Source of the DNA: Astropecten irregularis
Taxonomy: Eukaryota; Echinodermata; Asteroidea; Paxillosida; Astropectinidae
Assembly: GCA_963971285.1 (NCBI GenBank)
Contig: OZ020259.1
Coordinates: 7,440,001-7,504,000, forward strand
Direction: 5' to 3'
Length of the DNA stretch: 64,000 nt
Both the position numbers and the translations under genes were made by a program. Shown here one piece after another: positions 41,647 to 54,796 of this stretch; the first letter of the stretch is position 1, and the number at the start of each line of letters is the position of its first letter. Under the pieces are notes generated by a model. The model worked only from the letters and a program-made list of their open reading frames with translations, searched no databases and was not told the DNA's origin.

Positions 41647-44542
41647 GTTTCATTTCATTACGCGCTGCACGGTCAACCATTAAAGGCATAATGCACGGTT
41701 GGTAAAGGTGAAAGAACAGCTGCAGACCTTAAGTTCATGATTTAATTGACTTATCATGGATTTAAACGAACCTGTGAAATGTTCAGCTCATGACATCATC
41801 GGAAACTTTTATAGAAAACAGTGAAAACACTCCCGGTTTTTTCACATGATCTAGGGCTTTGATCTCACTCAGAGATCAAAACTGTTTTCGGTCTGTGTTT
41901 GACTAATTTCTGGATAAATACACCACTTCATGTGGAAATATTTTATTTAACGGTTTGTTTCTACAAGCACCACCTTCATATCCCGGAAGTTATACGTACA
42001 ACTGTGAACATTTCTGTTTGGGTATGCTACCAATCCTGTATTGTACCCATAAGTGCACCGCCTCCTAACATGATCAGGCAGGACATATTGCGGCAGAGGA
42101 AACACAAAGTGCTTACTTTGTTTGTCCAATTCCATCATTACGGACTAAACTGTTTGCGTGACCCGCGTCACTTATAGGACAATCCTTCTTAGGGAGACAT
42201 AAGTAGCTTGAGGAAACACTTGAGTGCCTCCCTGGTATTGGAACATCTACTTTTTCGCCAAAGATTTCCCGTTGCGAAATCGAGACTAATATAATCACCT
42301 TGCTTTCCTGGATTCAAAGAATGTGTTTGTTAAGCTTCGTTGTAGAAGATATTTCAAAGGACAAGACTGGGATACTACAGGATTGAAAATCGACATATTT
42401 TGTGCATAAATCTATGGGAATTACATCCTTAAGGGACATGTGGCAAGACGTTGTCGTCAATATGATTATAACATGAAACTCGTATATCCTTGGAAGGAGG
42501 GTATTCAAAATTGGCTTCAGTTTTTTGGCTGCTAGCAACCGCTATATACTCTGCTATAGTCATGCACGACTTTATCACATGGTGTCGATAATTGTTTCTT
42601 AACATCCATCGTTCCTCCCAGGGGCACGTATAATTGAGAGCGCTGAAGAGACAGTGCACCAAAAGGCAAAAAGTCATGCACCGCTAGCCACAGAGTTTCG
42701 ATAATTGTTTCTTAATATCCTAAGACACGTCGGATGACAGTAGCTAAAGGCAAACACTAAAAAAAAAATAAAAAAAAAAGATCAACACTACAAACTGCTC
42801 TTCTCTCATTTCCTACAAAAATCGACATTTAAAATCCGTATTCCCTTGTAACATTCATTCAACTTTGTTCCATCGTGACATTTGACATGCCCTAGTCACG
42901 GGTGGAATAATTCATTGTTTTCAAGCTTTACTATGTATGTGTTCATGAATTTTTACTTTTCACTTTATACCCTCAACTTGAAGTCGTAGTCACACATTGC
43001 TGATAGAGCCCAGACCCGCACTGTACCTGTATATTAGAGACTAGAAAGGCCAAGTCAAACATCTGACATGTTGACTTGCATAGATTCAAGTTTTTTGTGT
43101 ATTCTGGTCAGATTAATTTCATGGTGTATATGTGGTAAAATAGTAACGAGAAAAAAAAATGGGAAAAAAAAAATGAAAGGGCACAAATTGTGTACAATTC
43201 AGCATCAATGGTACAATTTGAACATCAATAAGCATCATGAAGTATCGTATACAAGTAACATGTTGTGTGGTAAAAGTGTATAAGTGCATTCAATTTTATT
43301 CAAATTATTTTTTTGTGAATTTCAAGCCACTTTCATTGTCAATGATATTTAATCTGTAGATGGCCTGTTTTGCATCAGACGTTAATAATTTTGGGGCATT
43401 TGAAGTTGTGAAACTTTTGTGCACTGTGCTTAGATTAATTGAATAGATATGCCTACAAAAAAATAAGAAGAAAAAGAAAAAGAAGCAAAAAGAAATAATA
43501 AATATAAACACATTTCAATTTCATCAATGTATACACATTTTTAAAAGAGCAAGAACCGTTTACATTTTTTTGCACCATTTTCAATATTAATAAGCATCGG
43601 TAGACAGATGGTAGACAGAAAAGTAACATTTTATGTGTGCTATATTATATTCGTGTGAATTTCAAACCAATTTCATTGTAAATGACATTTGCAGATAGCC
43701 TGGTTTGCATCAGACGTGTATAATTTACAACCAGAGCCAAAAGAGCTGTTTGTTGTGCCACCTTCGTGAACTGTGAATAGATTAATCAAATCGTGAACCA
43801 TACTATATACGTGCTCTGTCTGACTTGTAGAAAAACCAAACCAACAAACCAAAGCGGACCAAACAAAACTAAATCAAATCCGACTCAAATTTGAACAGAG
43901 CACAAATCGTGTTCAATTAAGCACCATTTTCAATATCAATTATTCAGCATAATTAGTATAGCATAAATATCTTACTGGTTAAAATTGTATTCGTGCGATT
44001 AATTTTATTCGAATTTAATGTGAATTTCAAACTGTTTTCATTGTAAATAACACTTAATCTGTAGATGTCTTGCATGAGACGTGTATAATTTAGAACTTTG
44101 GCCAATTCCATAGAGCTGCTTAGCGGTAAGCGATTCTTCTCTTCTTACTGTAGCAGAAACATTTAATCAAACATGATCATGTTTTTTTTCAGAAGTATGC
44201 TTACACTTGCCTGGTGATTTGCATTTGAACAATCGGTGTAGAAGGATTAAGTGTCCTCTTTCTGTGCTGAATATTAAGCAGCCACATGAACATTAATGAT
44301 AACATCGATGAAGCGCACAATCATTATCATTATGTATAAGCAGCTCTATGCAATTCGTCCCTATAATCATTTGGGAAAGAGATTTGAAAACACACATATC
44401 AAAACAACATTTTGAGTATCGAATTTAGAAAGAAATTGACAAAAAAAGAAAACAATGACGATCTCAATTCGTGCAGTCTTGAATAGCTTTTGGCGAATTG
44501 TTCAAAGTCGTCGATTGTTTTTCCTATAACATTAGATAACAA
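41647..44542. repeat. L8 3' flank and spacer module copy 4 (first part)
   Basis: 41647-42750 repeats the 8.0-9.05 kb module. A poly-A break at 42759-42780 joins it to the spacer module (42780-44542). No gene. Confidence 0.65.
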
Positions 44543-45671
44543 CTAGAGATTGTGTCTCTTGAAAACAGAACACAAGGCTTTTCCGTTTTATGATATTCAA
44601 ATAAAATGTCAAAATCTTTTACACACAAAGACATTTGATTAAGATATTAAGCCTACTTTAAATATACTTGGTCATGTTTGTGTCAAAAAGAAAGACCTTG
44701 CCTAATATTAACTTTTGGTGAAAGAATCCTGATCATAGCTCTTACCACTTTAAAATGAGGAGCTACTTCAGGTTTGACCGGAAGTAGAGGTCACAGGGGT
44801 CAACCAATGTATCACAAAGAAAGACCTTACCTAACATTTACGTTTTGTGAAAGAATCATGATCATAGCTCTTACCACTTTTAAATGAGGTGCTACTTCCT
44901 GTTTGACCGGAAGTACAGGTCACAGAGGTCAAGCAATGTGTCACAAAGAAAGACCCTGCCTAACAATCTCTTTTGGTGAAAGAATCATGATCCTAGCTCT
45001 TACCACTTTTAAATGAGGAGCTACTTCCTGTTTGACCGGAAGTAGAGGTCACAGAGGTCAAGCAATGTGTCACAAAGAAAGACCCTGCCTAACAATCACT
45101 TTTGGTGAAAGAATCATGATCCCAGCTCTTACCACATTTAAATGAGGAGCTACTTCCTGTTTGACCGGAAGTAGAGGTCACAGAGGTCAAGCAATGTGTC
45201 ACAAAGAAAGACCCTGCCTAACAATCACTTTTGGTGAAAGAATCAGGATCCTAGCTCTTACCACTTTTAAATGAGGAGCTACTTCCTGTTTGACCGGAAG
45301 TAGAGGTGACAGAGGTCAAGCAATGTGTCACAAAGAAAGACCCTGCCTAACAATCACTTTTGGTGAAAGAATCAACTTAATATCTCAAACTGCTGATTTT
45401 TTGTTGATTTTTAAATATTTTGATGATTAAATTCAAATCGCTTGTCACATGACCTCTGATGACGTCATGATGATGAAAAGTTTCGGGAGACAACTACCCT
45501 ATATGGACTTCCTTCAGACCAAGTTTGGTCAAAATCGGCTGCTAAAAAATGACCAAAGTGCCGCAGACAAAATTTGTGTACAAAGTCAATACAAATTGAG
45601 GAGAAGAAGAAGAAAAAAGAAAAAAAAACAGAACAAAAGTAATACCTTTTCCGATCACAATCGGAAAAGCC
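44543..45671 (-). mobile_element. Non-autonomous Helentron-like element 2
   Basis: ~1129 bp. On the - strand it begins GGCTTTTCCGATTGTGATCGGAAAAGG (hairpin), then a purine microsatellite (45598-45640) and 5-6 units of the ~129-bp tandem repeat. It ends with the inverted complement CGGAAAAGCC, a hairpin with stem TTGTGT/ACACAA, then TCTCTAG at 44543. The hairpin stem differs from element 1 (CTATGC/GCATAG) but pairs equally well. The empty site AGATTACAACTAAAG is seen at ~27950 and its relatives at 2712 and 22447. Insertion between A residues (T|T on the element strand). Confidence 0.82.
44680..45372. repeat. Tandem repeat, ~129-bp unit, about 5.4 copies
   Basis: Units beginning GTGTCACAAAGAAAGACC at about 44680, 44809, 44938, 45067, 45196 and 45325. 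The later units share CCCTGCCTAACAATCACTTTTGG and are more alike than the first two, suggesting recent expansion. Same unit as at 1261-1828. Confidence 0.9.
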
Positions 45672-47883
45672 AATTAAAGACAATCACTCACAGAAAATAT
45701 GTCATATTTACCTGTACGTGCAAAATACAACGATAAATAAAAGGGAAAGAGTATTAGTTCAATAAAATAATTTACATGTATCATGCATTGTCATTTCAGT
45801 GATTTGCTTGTATTAAGTCATAAGCTACACAGTGGATCAGTCTGTTGCAAATACAGTCAGTCCGCAGTGCGCGTGAAACCTGCTCGGTTTATTCGCTACG
45901 AATGCATAGTTTGTGCCGCGATACGCGCAACTAATGAATATTCATGACTGTCAGAGTCGACGCGAATTTCACTGATAATTCTTATTTCAGCGGGGCTTCC
46001 TTGTTAAAATAATGACTTTTTGTAGTGAACAAATACCTATTTGATACTGTAAAGGGGTCATTTAGAGATATTCGAGTTCTTTGTTGATAACAAAATGGCA
46101 ATGAATGTACGTCTCCAAACAACGAAAATACGCGTTACAAAACCCGTCATAATACTACTTTTTTTTCAATGGTACCACAGCAGGATTTCACATAAAACTG
46201 ATAGAGCATCTATCATTCTTCCGAATGTACCTGGGTCAGGGTACAGTTATTTCTCAGCCCATCTCAGTAAAAATCGTATAACGGTTCTGCCGCTATGTTC
46301 AGAATAAGTTTTCTGATTGCTGATTGGTCAATGCTTATACTTCTAGGATCCCCGGATGTATATGTAAACAAACCGAGAGAGTCGGGCAAAACGTGCAACT
46401 AAACTGCCTTTATAAGGGTATATCATTTGTTTGGTGTAAAAACAATTCAAGAATTGTCTCATTCTATTTTGATATTTCAGCCTCTATAACTGGACACATT
46501 CATCAATTGTCTCTTAGTTTCATTCATTGTATTGTCATGATTTCATTCCTCGCATAATTCAGAATGGACTATAAAGAATATTTTATTAAAAAAATACCTG
46601 CCATCTTACGAACTTCATCATGAAATAACACGTTTTTTCACCGTTTTTAAATTATTATGCTTAAACAAAACTTTAAAACTCAAGTGAAATATTTGATTAA
46701 CACTACAAACTGCGCTTCTCTCATTTCCAAAAGAAATCGACATTTAAAATCCGTGTCCCCACTTAACATTCTTTCAACTTTGTTCCATCGTGACATCTGA
46801 TATGCCTTAGTCACGGGCGGAATAATTCATTGTAATCAAGCTTTGCTCTCTATGTGTTCTTCCATTTTTACTTTTCACTTTATACCCTCAAGATGAAGTC
46901 GTAGTCACACATTGCTGATAAAGCCCAGACCCGCACTGCACCTGTATATTAGAGACTAGAAAGGCCAAGTCCAACATCTGACATGTTGACTTGCAGAAAT
47001 TCAAGTTAAAATGTGAATTCTGCTCAGATCATTAATAATATTTAATGGTGAACCATGCAAAAAATCAACCTCAAAACTGTTTTTTATTGTGGTTGAACAA
47101 GCTTGAAAATTGTCATTCAGCTTTCAATCCTTGTGTTAAAAACGGCTTTGGTCACCACACCATTAGGTAGTGGCTTAATTAGCTCTTTCAGTGTTAACTT
47201 TCTATATTTAATTGACTGTTGCAAATAGCTAAACTCAAATAGCAGTCAGCCGTCCTTGGTTGAAATTATACGCAGACATAATGGTGTTTTGAAAGGATGG
47301 TTTCTATTTCTTCGACTGGGTATAGAGCAGCTCAACGCAGTCTCTTTGTCATTGACTTAACACGCTCCCTAATTCCCCTTCTCTCTCCTATTGTCTTTGG
47401 TATTAATTTACAAAACGCTCTCACCATTTACGGCACCATACAGCCAAGGACAGTAGGCAATTAACTATCCTCCTAGCGGGAAGTTGCCGTGGTTCGTGTG
47501 TAATACACTGCCAAGGTGAGGCCTTTGTTGGGAGGTTTTAATGGAAACCGTGCAATTGTTTTCTGATGGTACGTGGGCTGATGCAGTTTCCATATCACGT
47601 CACTCTCTCCCTCTGTCTCGGCTGATCATTTCAGTGCCTGAACTTGGAAGCGTGCGTCTGTATTGGTTTGATGTCTGCTTGATTGTACGAATCTAGCCAG
47701 TAAATAGGCTACCAATCTATTCTGGGGAGGATTTGTTTTACAAGTTCAACCTTACTGTGTACTTCAGACTTAAGTAGAAAACAGACTTAGAACACTGACT
47801 GGTTTCGCTTGGTCATTTCAGAGGAGAAATTGTGAAATTATTCCTTATCGACGTTTGGACAATAACGTGCAGTTGCTGTCATC
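45672..47883. repeat. Spacer module copy 4 (resumed) and 5' flank of L9
   Basis: Matches 2713-3660 and 22447-23640, but without the ACACGGG MITE (at ~46831 it reads AATTCATTGTAATC, the MITE's empty site). The upstream module of the L1/L5/L9/L10 group follows, with CATTTCAG|AGGAGAAATTG before the ATG. Confidence 0.7.
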
Positions 47884-48372
47884 ATGTTCGCTGTGATTGT
47901 TGTCGCATTTGCTGTTTTATCAAATGCTCCTCAAGTTTCTCCAAAGTGTAGACGTTTGCTCCGTGGTCCACGCTGCCCTCCGGAGTGGCATCACTGGGGA
48001 ACTTCTTGTTATTTGCTCACACAATCCAAGTTTACCTGGTCGAGTGCAAGGGCAGAGTGCGCCAAGTTGGGTGGCATTCTGGCCGTGCCAAGCTCTCTGG
48101 AAGAGAATGATTTCATCGTGGGCAACGTGATACCGGACGGGACGATGTTTGCTTGGATTGACTGCAACGACCAAGAGACCGAGGGAACATGGGTGTGCGA
48201 GGAGGGAGGAGTGGAAGTCAGCTACAGGAATTGGGCACCCTGGCAACCTGATGACTCTTATGGAGAAGATTGTGGTATGATTCTTGAAGATACTCATTGG
48301 AATGACGCGATTTGCGGGCAGTCTCATCGCGCAGTGTGCAAGCAGCCTACTTACTCTCACCGAGACCTGTAA
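47884..48372 (+). CDS. Secreted C-type lectin L9 (QPD, galactose type)
   Basis: 162 residues, ATG 47884 to TAA 48372; the most canonical copy. Signal peptide ~1-19. Nine cysteines at 22, 31, 42, 59, 94, 105, 130, 144 and 152: core pairs 31/42, 59/152 and 130/144 as in long-form C-type lectin domains, probable extra pair 94/105, and Cys22 left over, possibly for dimer formation. QPD at 121-123 and WND at 139-141 are the Ca-dependent galactose-binding residues. A one-residue insertion (DGTMFAW) distinguishes it from L10. Likely a secreted Ca-dependent lectin acting in mucosal or coelomic-fluid recognition; that role is inference from family habits. Confidence 0.9.
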   Translation: MFAVIVVAFAVLSNAPQVSPKCRRLLRGPRCPPEWHHWGTSCYLLTQSKFTWSSARAECAKLGGILAVPSSLEENDFIVGNVIPDGTMFAWIDCNDQETEGTWVCEEGGVEVSYRNWAPWQPDDSYGEDCGMILEDTHWNDAICGQSHRAVCKQPTYSHRDL

Positions 48373-51239
48373 TTCAAAACACTAGTCAGAATCGGTGTTG
48401 GATCTGGCTGCCTTTGCCCATGCACCGCCCTCACACAATCATATACATCTCAATTTCTTTATCAACAATCCAAGTGTTTCTTCAGAAAGAAACATAAATG
48501 ACGTTGTGTACGCTGGAGACACAGTGACATAGGTTTACGATAACTGTTAATCAGAGCATCCAGTCCCAAACGCCAAGCGAAAACCACCGATACTTTAAAG
48601 CTTTCCGTTTTGTTTCCACCAGCTACATCGTATTCTAGGATATCCCGCTCACATCGGACGGATGGAACTGTTTTTATGTAGTAAAATTGACTGAACGGCG
48701 GGACACTTCTTTCAATAGCGGAAATATGACAATATTAACTCTGTGATTATTAATTACTAACACACTGTGCATGTGGACTGTTTGAGCTCTGTGTCTGAGC
48801 TCAAAACTGATCTTGATTGTGCTGGAATTTCTGTTTGTTTATAACGATGGCAGGCTGAAGACTATAGTACACTCATGGTGAGCATTAAATCAATCTGATA
48901 AATCTGATCGATTTTACCCGTTTGATCGCAATGATACATTCATTAATTGTCTACAAATTTCATTCACTGTCTTGTCATGATTTCTTTCTTGGCATAATTG
49001 AAAATAGACTATAAGGAATCATTTATAAAAAAAATACCTGCTTAGATTATTTTCATGGTGTATATGTGGTAAAATAGTATCGAGAAAAATATTTAAAGAA
49101 AAAATATACCAAAATATAAACTGAAACAAAAAATGAAAGGGCACAAAATTGTGTACAATTCAGCATCAGTGGTACAATTAAAACACCAATAAGCATCATG
49201 CAGTATATATACAAGTAACATGTTGTGTGGTAAAAGTGTATTAGTGCAACCAATTTTATTCAAATTAATTTTTCTGAATTTCAAGCCACTTTCATTGTCA
49301 ATGATATTTAATCTGTAGATCTGTTTTGCATCATACGTTTATAATTTTGGGCCAATTCAAATTGTGAAACTTTTTGCACTGTGCTTAGATTAATTGAATA
49401 GATATGCCTAAAAAAATTTAAAAAATGAAGAAAATAAAAAGGAAATGATAAATATAAAAAAATTGCAATTTTATCAATGTATACAAATTCTTTAAAGAGC
49501 AAAAATCGTTTACATTTTTTTGCACCATTTTCAATAATATTAATAAGCATCAGTAGACAGAGAAGTAACATTTTATGTGTGTTATATTATTTTCGGATTT
49601 TAGTGTGAATTTCAAACCAATTTCATTGTAAAATAACATTTGTAGATAGCCTGGTTTGCATCAGACGTGTATAATTTACAACCAGAGCCAAAAGAGCTGT
49701 TTGTTGTGCCACCTTCGTGAATTGTGGATAGATTAACCAAATCGTGAACCATACTATATACGTGCTCTATCTGATTGTAGAAAAACCAAACAAACAAACC
49801 AAACCAGGCCAAACAAAACTAAATCAAATCCAACTCAAATTTGAACAGAGCACAAATCGTGTTCAATTAAGCACCATTTTCAGTATCAATTATTCAGCAT
49901 AATTAGTATAGCATAAATATCTTACTGTCTGGTTAAAATTGTATTCGTGCCATCAATTTTATTCTAATTTAATTTGAATTTCAAACTGTTTCATTGTAAA
50001 TGACATTTAATTTGTAGATAGCCTGTTTTGCATGAGACGTGCATAATTTAGAACTCGGGCCAATTTTATAGAGCTGCTTAGCGGTAAGCGATTCTTCTCT
50101 GGTTACTGTACCAGAAACATTTAATCAAACATGAAGGTTTTTTTTTCAGAAGTATGCTTACACTCGCCTGGTGATTTTCATTTAAACATTCGGTTTAGAA
50201 GGATTAAGTGTCATCTTTCTGTGCTGAATATCAAGCAGCCACATGAACATTAATGTGAACATCGATGAACCGCACAATCATTATCATGCATAAGCAGCTC
50301 TATGCAATTCGTCCACATAATTATTTCTGGAGCGATCGAATTTAGAAAGAAATTTACACAACAGAAAACATTGACGATCTGAATTGTTGCATTCTTGAAT
50401 AGTTTTTGTCGAATTGTTCATCATAATCGTCGATTGTTTTCCTATTAGATTTGATTAAAACTAAACACATTTACTCAAACGAAAATATGTCATATTCACC
50501 TGTACGTGCAAAAAATGATTAATAAAAGTTAACGTGTATTATTTCAGTCAAATAATGTACATGTATCATGCATTGTCATTTCAGTAATTTGCCTGTATTA
50601 AGTCATAAGCTTCACAGTGGATCGGTCTGTTGCCAATACAGTCAGTCCGCAGTGTGCGTGAAACCTGCCCGGTTTAAATCGCTACGTATGCATAGTTTGT
50701 GCCGCAGCAGTACGCGCAAGTAATGAATATTCATGACTCTGACTTTGACGCGAATTTCACTGTTAATTCTTATTTCAGCAGGGTTTCCGTGTTAAAATAA
50801 TGACTTTTTGTAGTGAACAGATACCTATTTGACATTGTAAAGGGGTCATTTAGAGATATTCGAGTTCTTTTTTGATAACAAAATGGCAATGAAAGTACGC
50901 CTCCAAACAACGACAATATGCGTTACAAAACCCGTCAAAATACTACTATTGTCCAATGGTACCACAGCAGGATTTCACATAAAACTGAGAAAGCATCTAT
51001 CATTCTTATGAATTCTGCCCATTTTCCTTCACTTCATAATTTACCTGGGTCAGGGTACAGTTATTTCTCAGCCCATCTCCGTAAACATCGTATAACAGTT
51101 ATGCCGCTATGTTCAGAATAAGTTTTCTGATTGCTGATTGGTCAATGCATATACTTATAGGATCCCCGGATGTATATGTAAACAAACCGAGAGAGTCGGG
51201 CAAAACGTGCAACTAAACTGCCTTTTAATATAAGGGTAT
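48373..51239. repeat. L9 3' flank and spacer module copy 5
   Basis: 48373-49040 is the common lectin 3' flank. At ~49041 it joins the spacer module in mid-sequence (GCTTAGATTATTTTCATGG), skipping ~350 bp. The module runs to 51239, where GCCTTTTAATATAAGGGTAT meets the LTR element. No gene. Confidence 0.7.
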
Positions 51240-52826
51240 TGTGGCGTTATTTATTTAAAACTTTCCGACGAGTCTGCAGGTCAGGGTGTCCCCGCCGACT
51301 ATGGCTAGGAACTCCCTTAACCTCCCTGCCTCAAGCCCAGAAAGGTCGACGAACGATCTTCAGGCCCAGGGACTGTGAATTCGTTTCGGTGGAAATGTAC
51401 CGCCTAATTGGTAGCTGAGGGGCCTATTAAGTCTGTTTATTAACCTGTCGCTTGTGACTTCGACAACCATAATGATTGCACACTTGGACTCCAGGAATTA
51501 TGTCTGAAAAGGGTACTGAAGGTTTTATTCACAACTCTCTCTGGATTATGAATAACTGGGGCGTGTCTACGTTTGGGAGTACCTGAGTTCGTTTGTACAA
51601 TAATTAATAACAGCAGTTGACCATCGCAGCAATGCACGCCAAGATCCTGCACGCCAGACACACCGGGGGGAATCAGCAGTGCACTGTGCACACTGACCCA
51701 CGCCTATGGCAGCTCGTACTTTTGTACCGTGCCAACGGACTTCTAGTCTGTTCCCTATGCAACGCTGCTGCCCGCCAGACACACCGGGGGGAATCAACGG
51801 CAATCTGTGCGCACTGATCCACACCTATGACAACTCGTACACTTGTACCGTGCCAACGGAATTCTTGTCTGTACACTCTGCGAGTCTCCTATGCCCAACG
51901 CTGCGCTAATGCAATGTATAGAAATAACAATGGCCGCTCACACTCAACTCTCGATCACTACGACGAAGGACAACGAATCCTTCGCCTACTGGAAATTCGG
52001 GATACTCCTGCCTCTACACTGTACACTGTGACAGTGAGACACAGACACAAATTACCAGTTACACAAGCAATCAGAGCGAGACCAAGCCAAACTCCGACCC
52101 GACTATCTCAGACAATAATCACACAAGATTCCCAAACTCACCGGACTGAAGTTTACACTGCACTGTGCTGCACAATCACTACGGCACGCACGCTATGCTG
52201 GCTTGACACGAACTTTACGCTATGCTGGCTTGACACGAACTATCATGTCGCCCAAAAGCACATGGTCAACGCACGCATCGCCCACATGCACACAATTATA
52301 ACACTAAAGCTATGGCAACTTAAGCCACGCCCCGGGGCTCCACTTCCGCCCAGCGGCAATGGCTACTCTAATTCTGATTGGTCGACGCTGTTACCATACA
52401 AACTGTAAAGATCACCTACACAATATTTTTAGACATTACGTCAGTGTTTGGCCCAAACTTCTGAGAATAATAGACTGGTGTCCAGTCCCACCCACATCTC
52501 GCTACACAGGCCCGAGCTTAGCTTGGACTGTCCCCAGTCCAAACCAGCTCAAACCAAAAACACTCACGAGATGGGCGACTGACACAAGTCTAACCTTTAG
52601 GAAAAACCCTAAAAACTAACTTCGCCCCTCATTAAATATGCACAAAACTTTTATACACTTTCTAATGGTCCTGAGATGATTATACAGAGCATAAGAATCA
52701 CAATTTCAAAAGATAAATTTTGGAAGGTCATTAAATAATCACAGATAATTTACAGATCAAGATAATTTACACAATTATAAAAGAATGATTGCTTTAGTTC
52801 AAATAAAATAAAGAGGTTTTCTGGCA
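51240..52826 (-). repeat. 3' LTR (left copy)
   Basis: Matches the right LTR from 51240 to ~52380. I extend it tentatively to 52826, where TG (CA on +) follows the purine-rich tract AAAAAGAAGAGAGAAAG on the - strand. Contains a ~120-bp internal tandem duplication (51650-51900, CGCCAGACACACCGGGGGG twice) and a shorter one (TACGCTATGCTGGCTTGACACG, 52190-52240). It has two segments (~40 and ~30 bp) absent from the right LTR. Confidence 0.7.
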
Positions 52827-52847
52827 AGACTTTCTCTCTTCTTTTTA
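52827..52847 (-). other. Candidate polypurine tract
   Basis: On the - strand, AAAAAGAAGAGAGAAAGTCT immediately precedes TGCCAG. A purine run beside a TG is what primes plus-strand synthesis next to a 3' LTR. The right LTR is truncated, so this boundary cannot be confirmed by comparison. Confidence 0.4.
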
Positions 52848-53290
52848 CACAAAAATAAATGGCTTCTTCAATCAAGGTTTGCTTCAAGTACAAAAAAGAA
52901 GGTTTAACAAAAATAAAGAATCATATAAAAATGTGAGGCACATGATTCTACAAATCAGCAACATAAATACTTTTCCTCATTTCTCTCCTGAATGATTAGA
53001 CGATGCTTAACATTTTCTTCTTTTTTTTCTAAACTACTCAACAAGAGAAAACACATGAATAAATAAAAAACAGAGCCCCCTAGAGAGATGACGTCATCGC
53101 ATACCCGCAGATGTTGAGGGCTGGTCCAACTGCCTGTCGGCGCATTGGCGAACTCCACATCCTCTGTCGTGGCCGGTCCTCGTGTCGACTAGCCATCGGA
53201 CCTTCTGGGGGGTGGGACGCTGGATGCTGCTGTCGTCATCGTCGGAACCCGTTCTGGACATTATCTCCAGCCTGGAGACTGCTGCTGAGG
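52848..53290. other. Non-coding interval between pol remnant and 3' LTR
   Basis: AT-rich on the left, with the end of the pol frame on the right. No env-like frame or other coding sequence seen. Confidence 0.5.
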
Positions 53291-54796
53291 TCATCGGAGA
53301 GGGGGAGGGGGGCAGGACATCTTTTCGAGTGTACGGTACCGTAAAGGCAATTGGCGTTTTCGCCCAGGGTACCTCCTCTGAGGCTCACTACGCACAGGAT
53401 TTCTTCCTGTGTCCGCCGGAACTTCACTCTGAGGTTCCTGAACCTCATCAACCTCATGCCTCTCTCTCGCATGATTCCTCTTCTGCCGCAGGGTACTCTT
53501 CCCCAGGCAGACCCTAGCTCTTTCGTGAGCTTGTTGCAGATTGCTTCGCAGCCTCTCTGCAAAGTCTGTCTCTTGATCATTACCGGGAGCACTCGGGTTC
53601 TCTGTCACCAAGTCTACCGTGACCAATTGATTGCCACTGTCCGTCCTGGGCAGTGGCCCGAGCAAGTCTATGGCTACACGTTCCACAGGAATGCCTACTG
53701 GGTTTTGCTGCAATGGCGCAACCCTTTTCTTCGCAGGGGACTTCCTCTTTGCACACAGGTCGCAACTTCTTAGGGATGACCTTACGTCCGCAGACATTCC
53801 TGGCCAGAAGTACCTGAACTTCACTTTGGCCAAGGTCTTCTTGACCCCTAAGTGACCACTTAGTCGACCACCGTGCAACTCCTTAATCACATCTGCTCTC
53901 AACTTTTGAGGCAGAACCAGGAGCCATCTCCCTGACTTGCCATCATCTGCTTCCCATCTCTTATACAGCAAACCATCTCTGATTACTAGCTGGTTCCAAT
54001 AGGACCAAACTGTCTTACTGGCTGCTGGGAGGGCGGACATTGCAGCCCAGTCGGGGCGGTCCGTACCATCCTCCTTCATCTTGATTAGCCAATTCATGCT
54101 CTCATCGGCCAGTTGAGCCTCTCTTGTCCCAGCACTTGAGGTGCTTGGTTGGGCAGTGATGCCCCTAACCAACAACTCCTCCCGGCTTGGCGACTGGCCC
54201 ATGGGTGGCTCTTCACCCATCTCGGCGAATGGTTTCCCTGCACTGCTGGTGCAGTGTATCTTCTCACCATTCAATTTCCATATTTTCGCCTGAAAATCCA
54301 CATTACCGCCTGTCGGTAACAGGAAATCCATGCCTAAAATTCCCGAGCATTTCATCTCTGTGAAAATTGCTCTCACAGTGTGCTTGGTTTTACCAACCTG
54401 CACCTCTATCCAGGCAACACCCAATACGGCCAATGGGGTGCAATCGACCTGTCTAACCTGGACTTCACCTCTGTCCAAGACTGGTCTTTGTTCTATCGGT
54501 ATCTGATAGTACACAGTGCTATTGATCAAGGTGTCATTGGATCCCGTGTCAATAAAAAATCGACAACTGGTTCCCCTCACTACACCACCTACGAAAAGGC
54601 CATAGCGGGGACCATAAGCAGAGTTAGGCAGAGAAATTGTTCTCTGCTTCTCAACCTCTGGCTTACTACGCTTTACTGGGCCTCTTTCGCCTTCACTGTA
54701 TCTCCTCTTGGGCCCTCGGTCACCTCCAGCCTGCCCGCGGACCCCGCTGCATGGTACCCGTTTCCCGACTTTAGGAAACCTTTGGGCTTTTTGCAC
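53291..54796 (-). pseudogene. LTR-element pol: protease joined to integrase remnant, RT lost
   Basis: A ~500-codon open frame. An aspartic protease motif FIDTGSN (residues ~81-87) is followed after ~110 residues by the linker that normally comes after RNase H. Next is the integrase HHCC zinc domain (HGGRLSGHLG ... SCDLCAKRK) and the start of the core (VAIDLLGPLP). The frame then jumps to a C-terminal integrase-like segment (RARVCLGKSTLRQKRNH). The RT and RNase H (~500 residues) and most of the DDE core are absent, yet the frame is continuous, so both losses kept frame. It cannot supply RT or integration in cis. The frame overlaps gag by ~124 nt in the -1 register. Confidence 0.85.

Noticed and set aside
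51440..52408. Many overlapping frames on both strands inside the LTRs (up to 193 codons).
   Set aside because: They lie in the LTR, are present twice, and are disrupted by the LTR-LTR gaps; no motif recognised.
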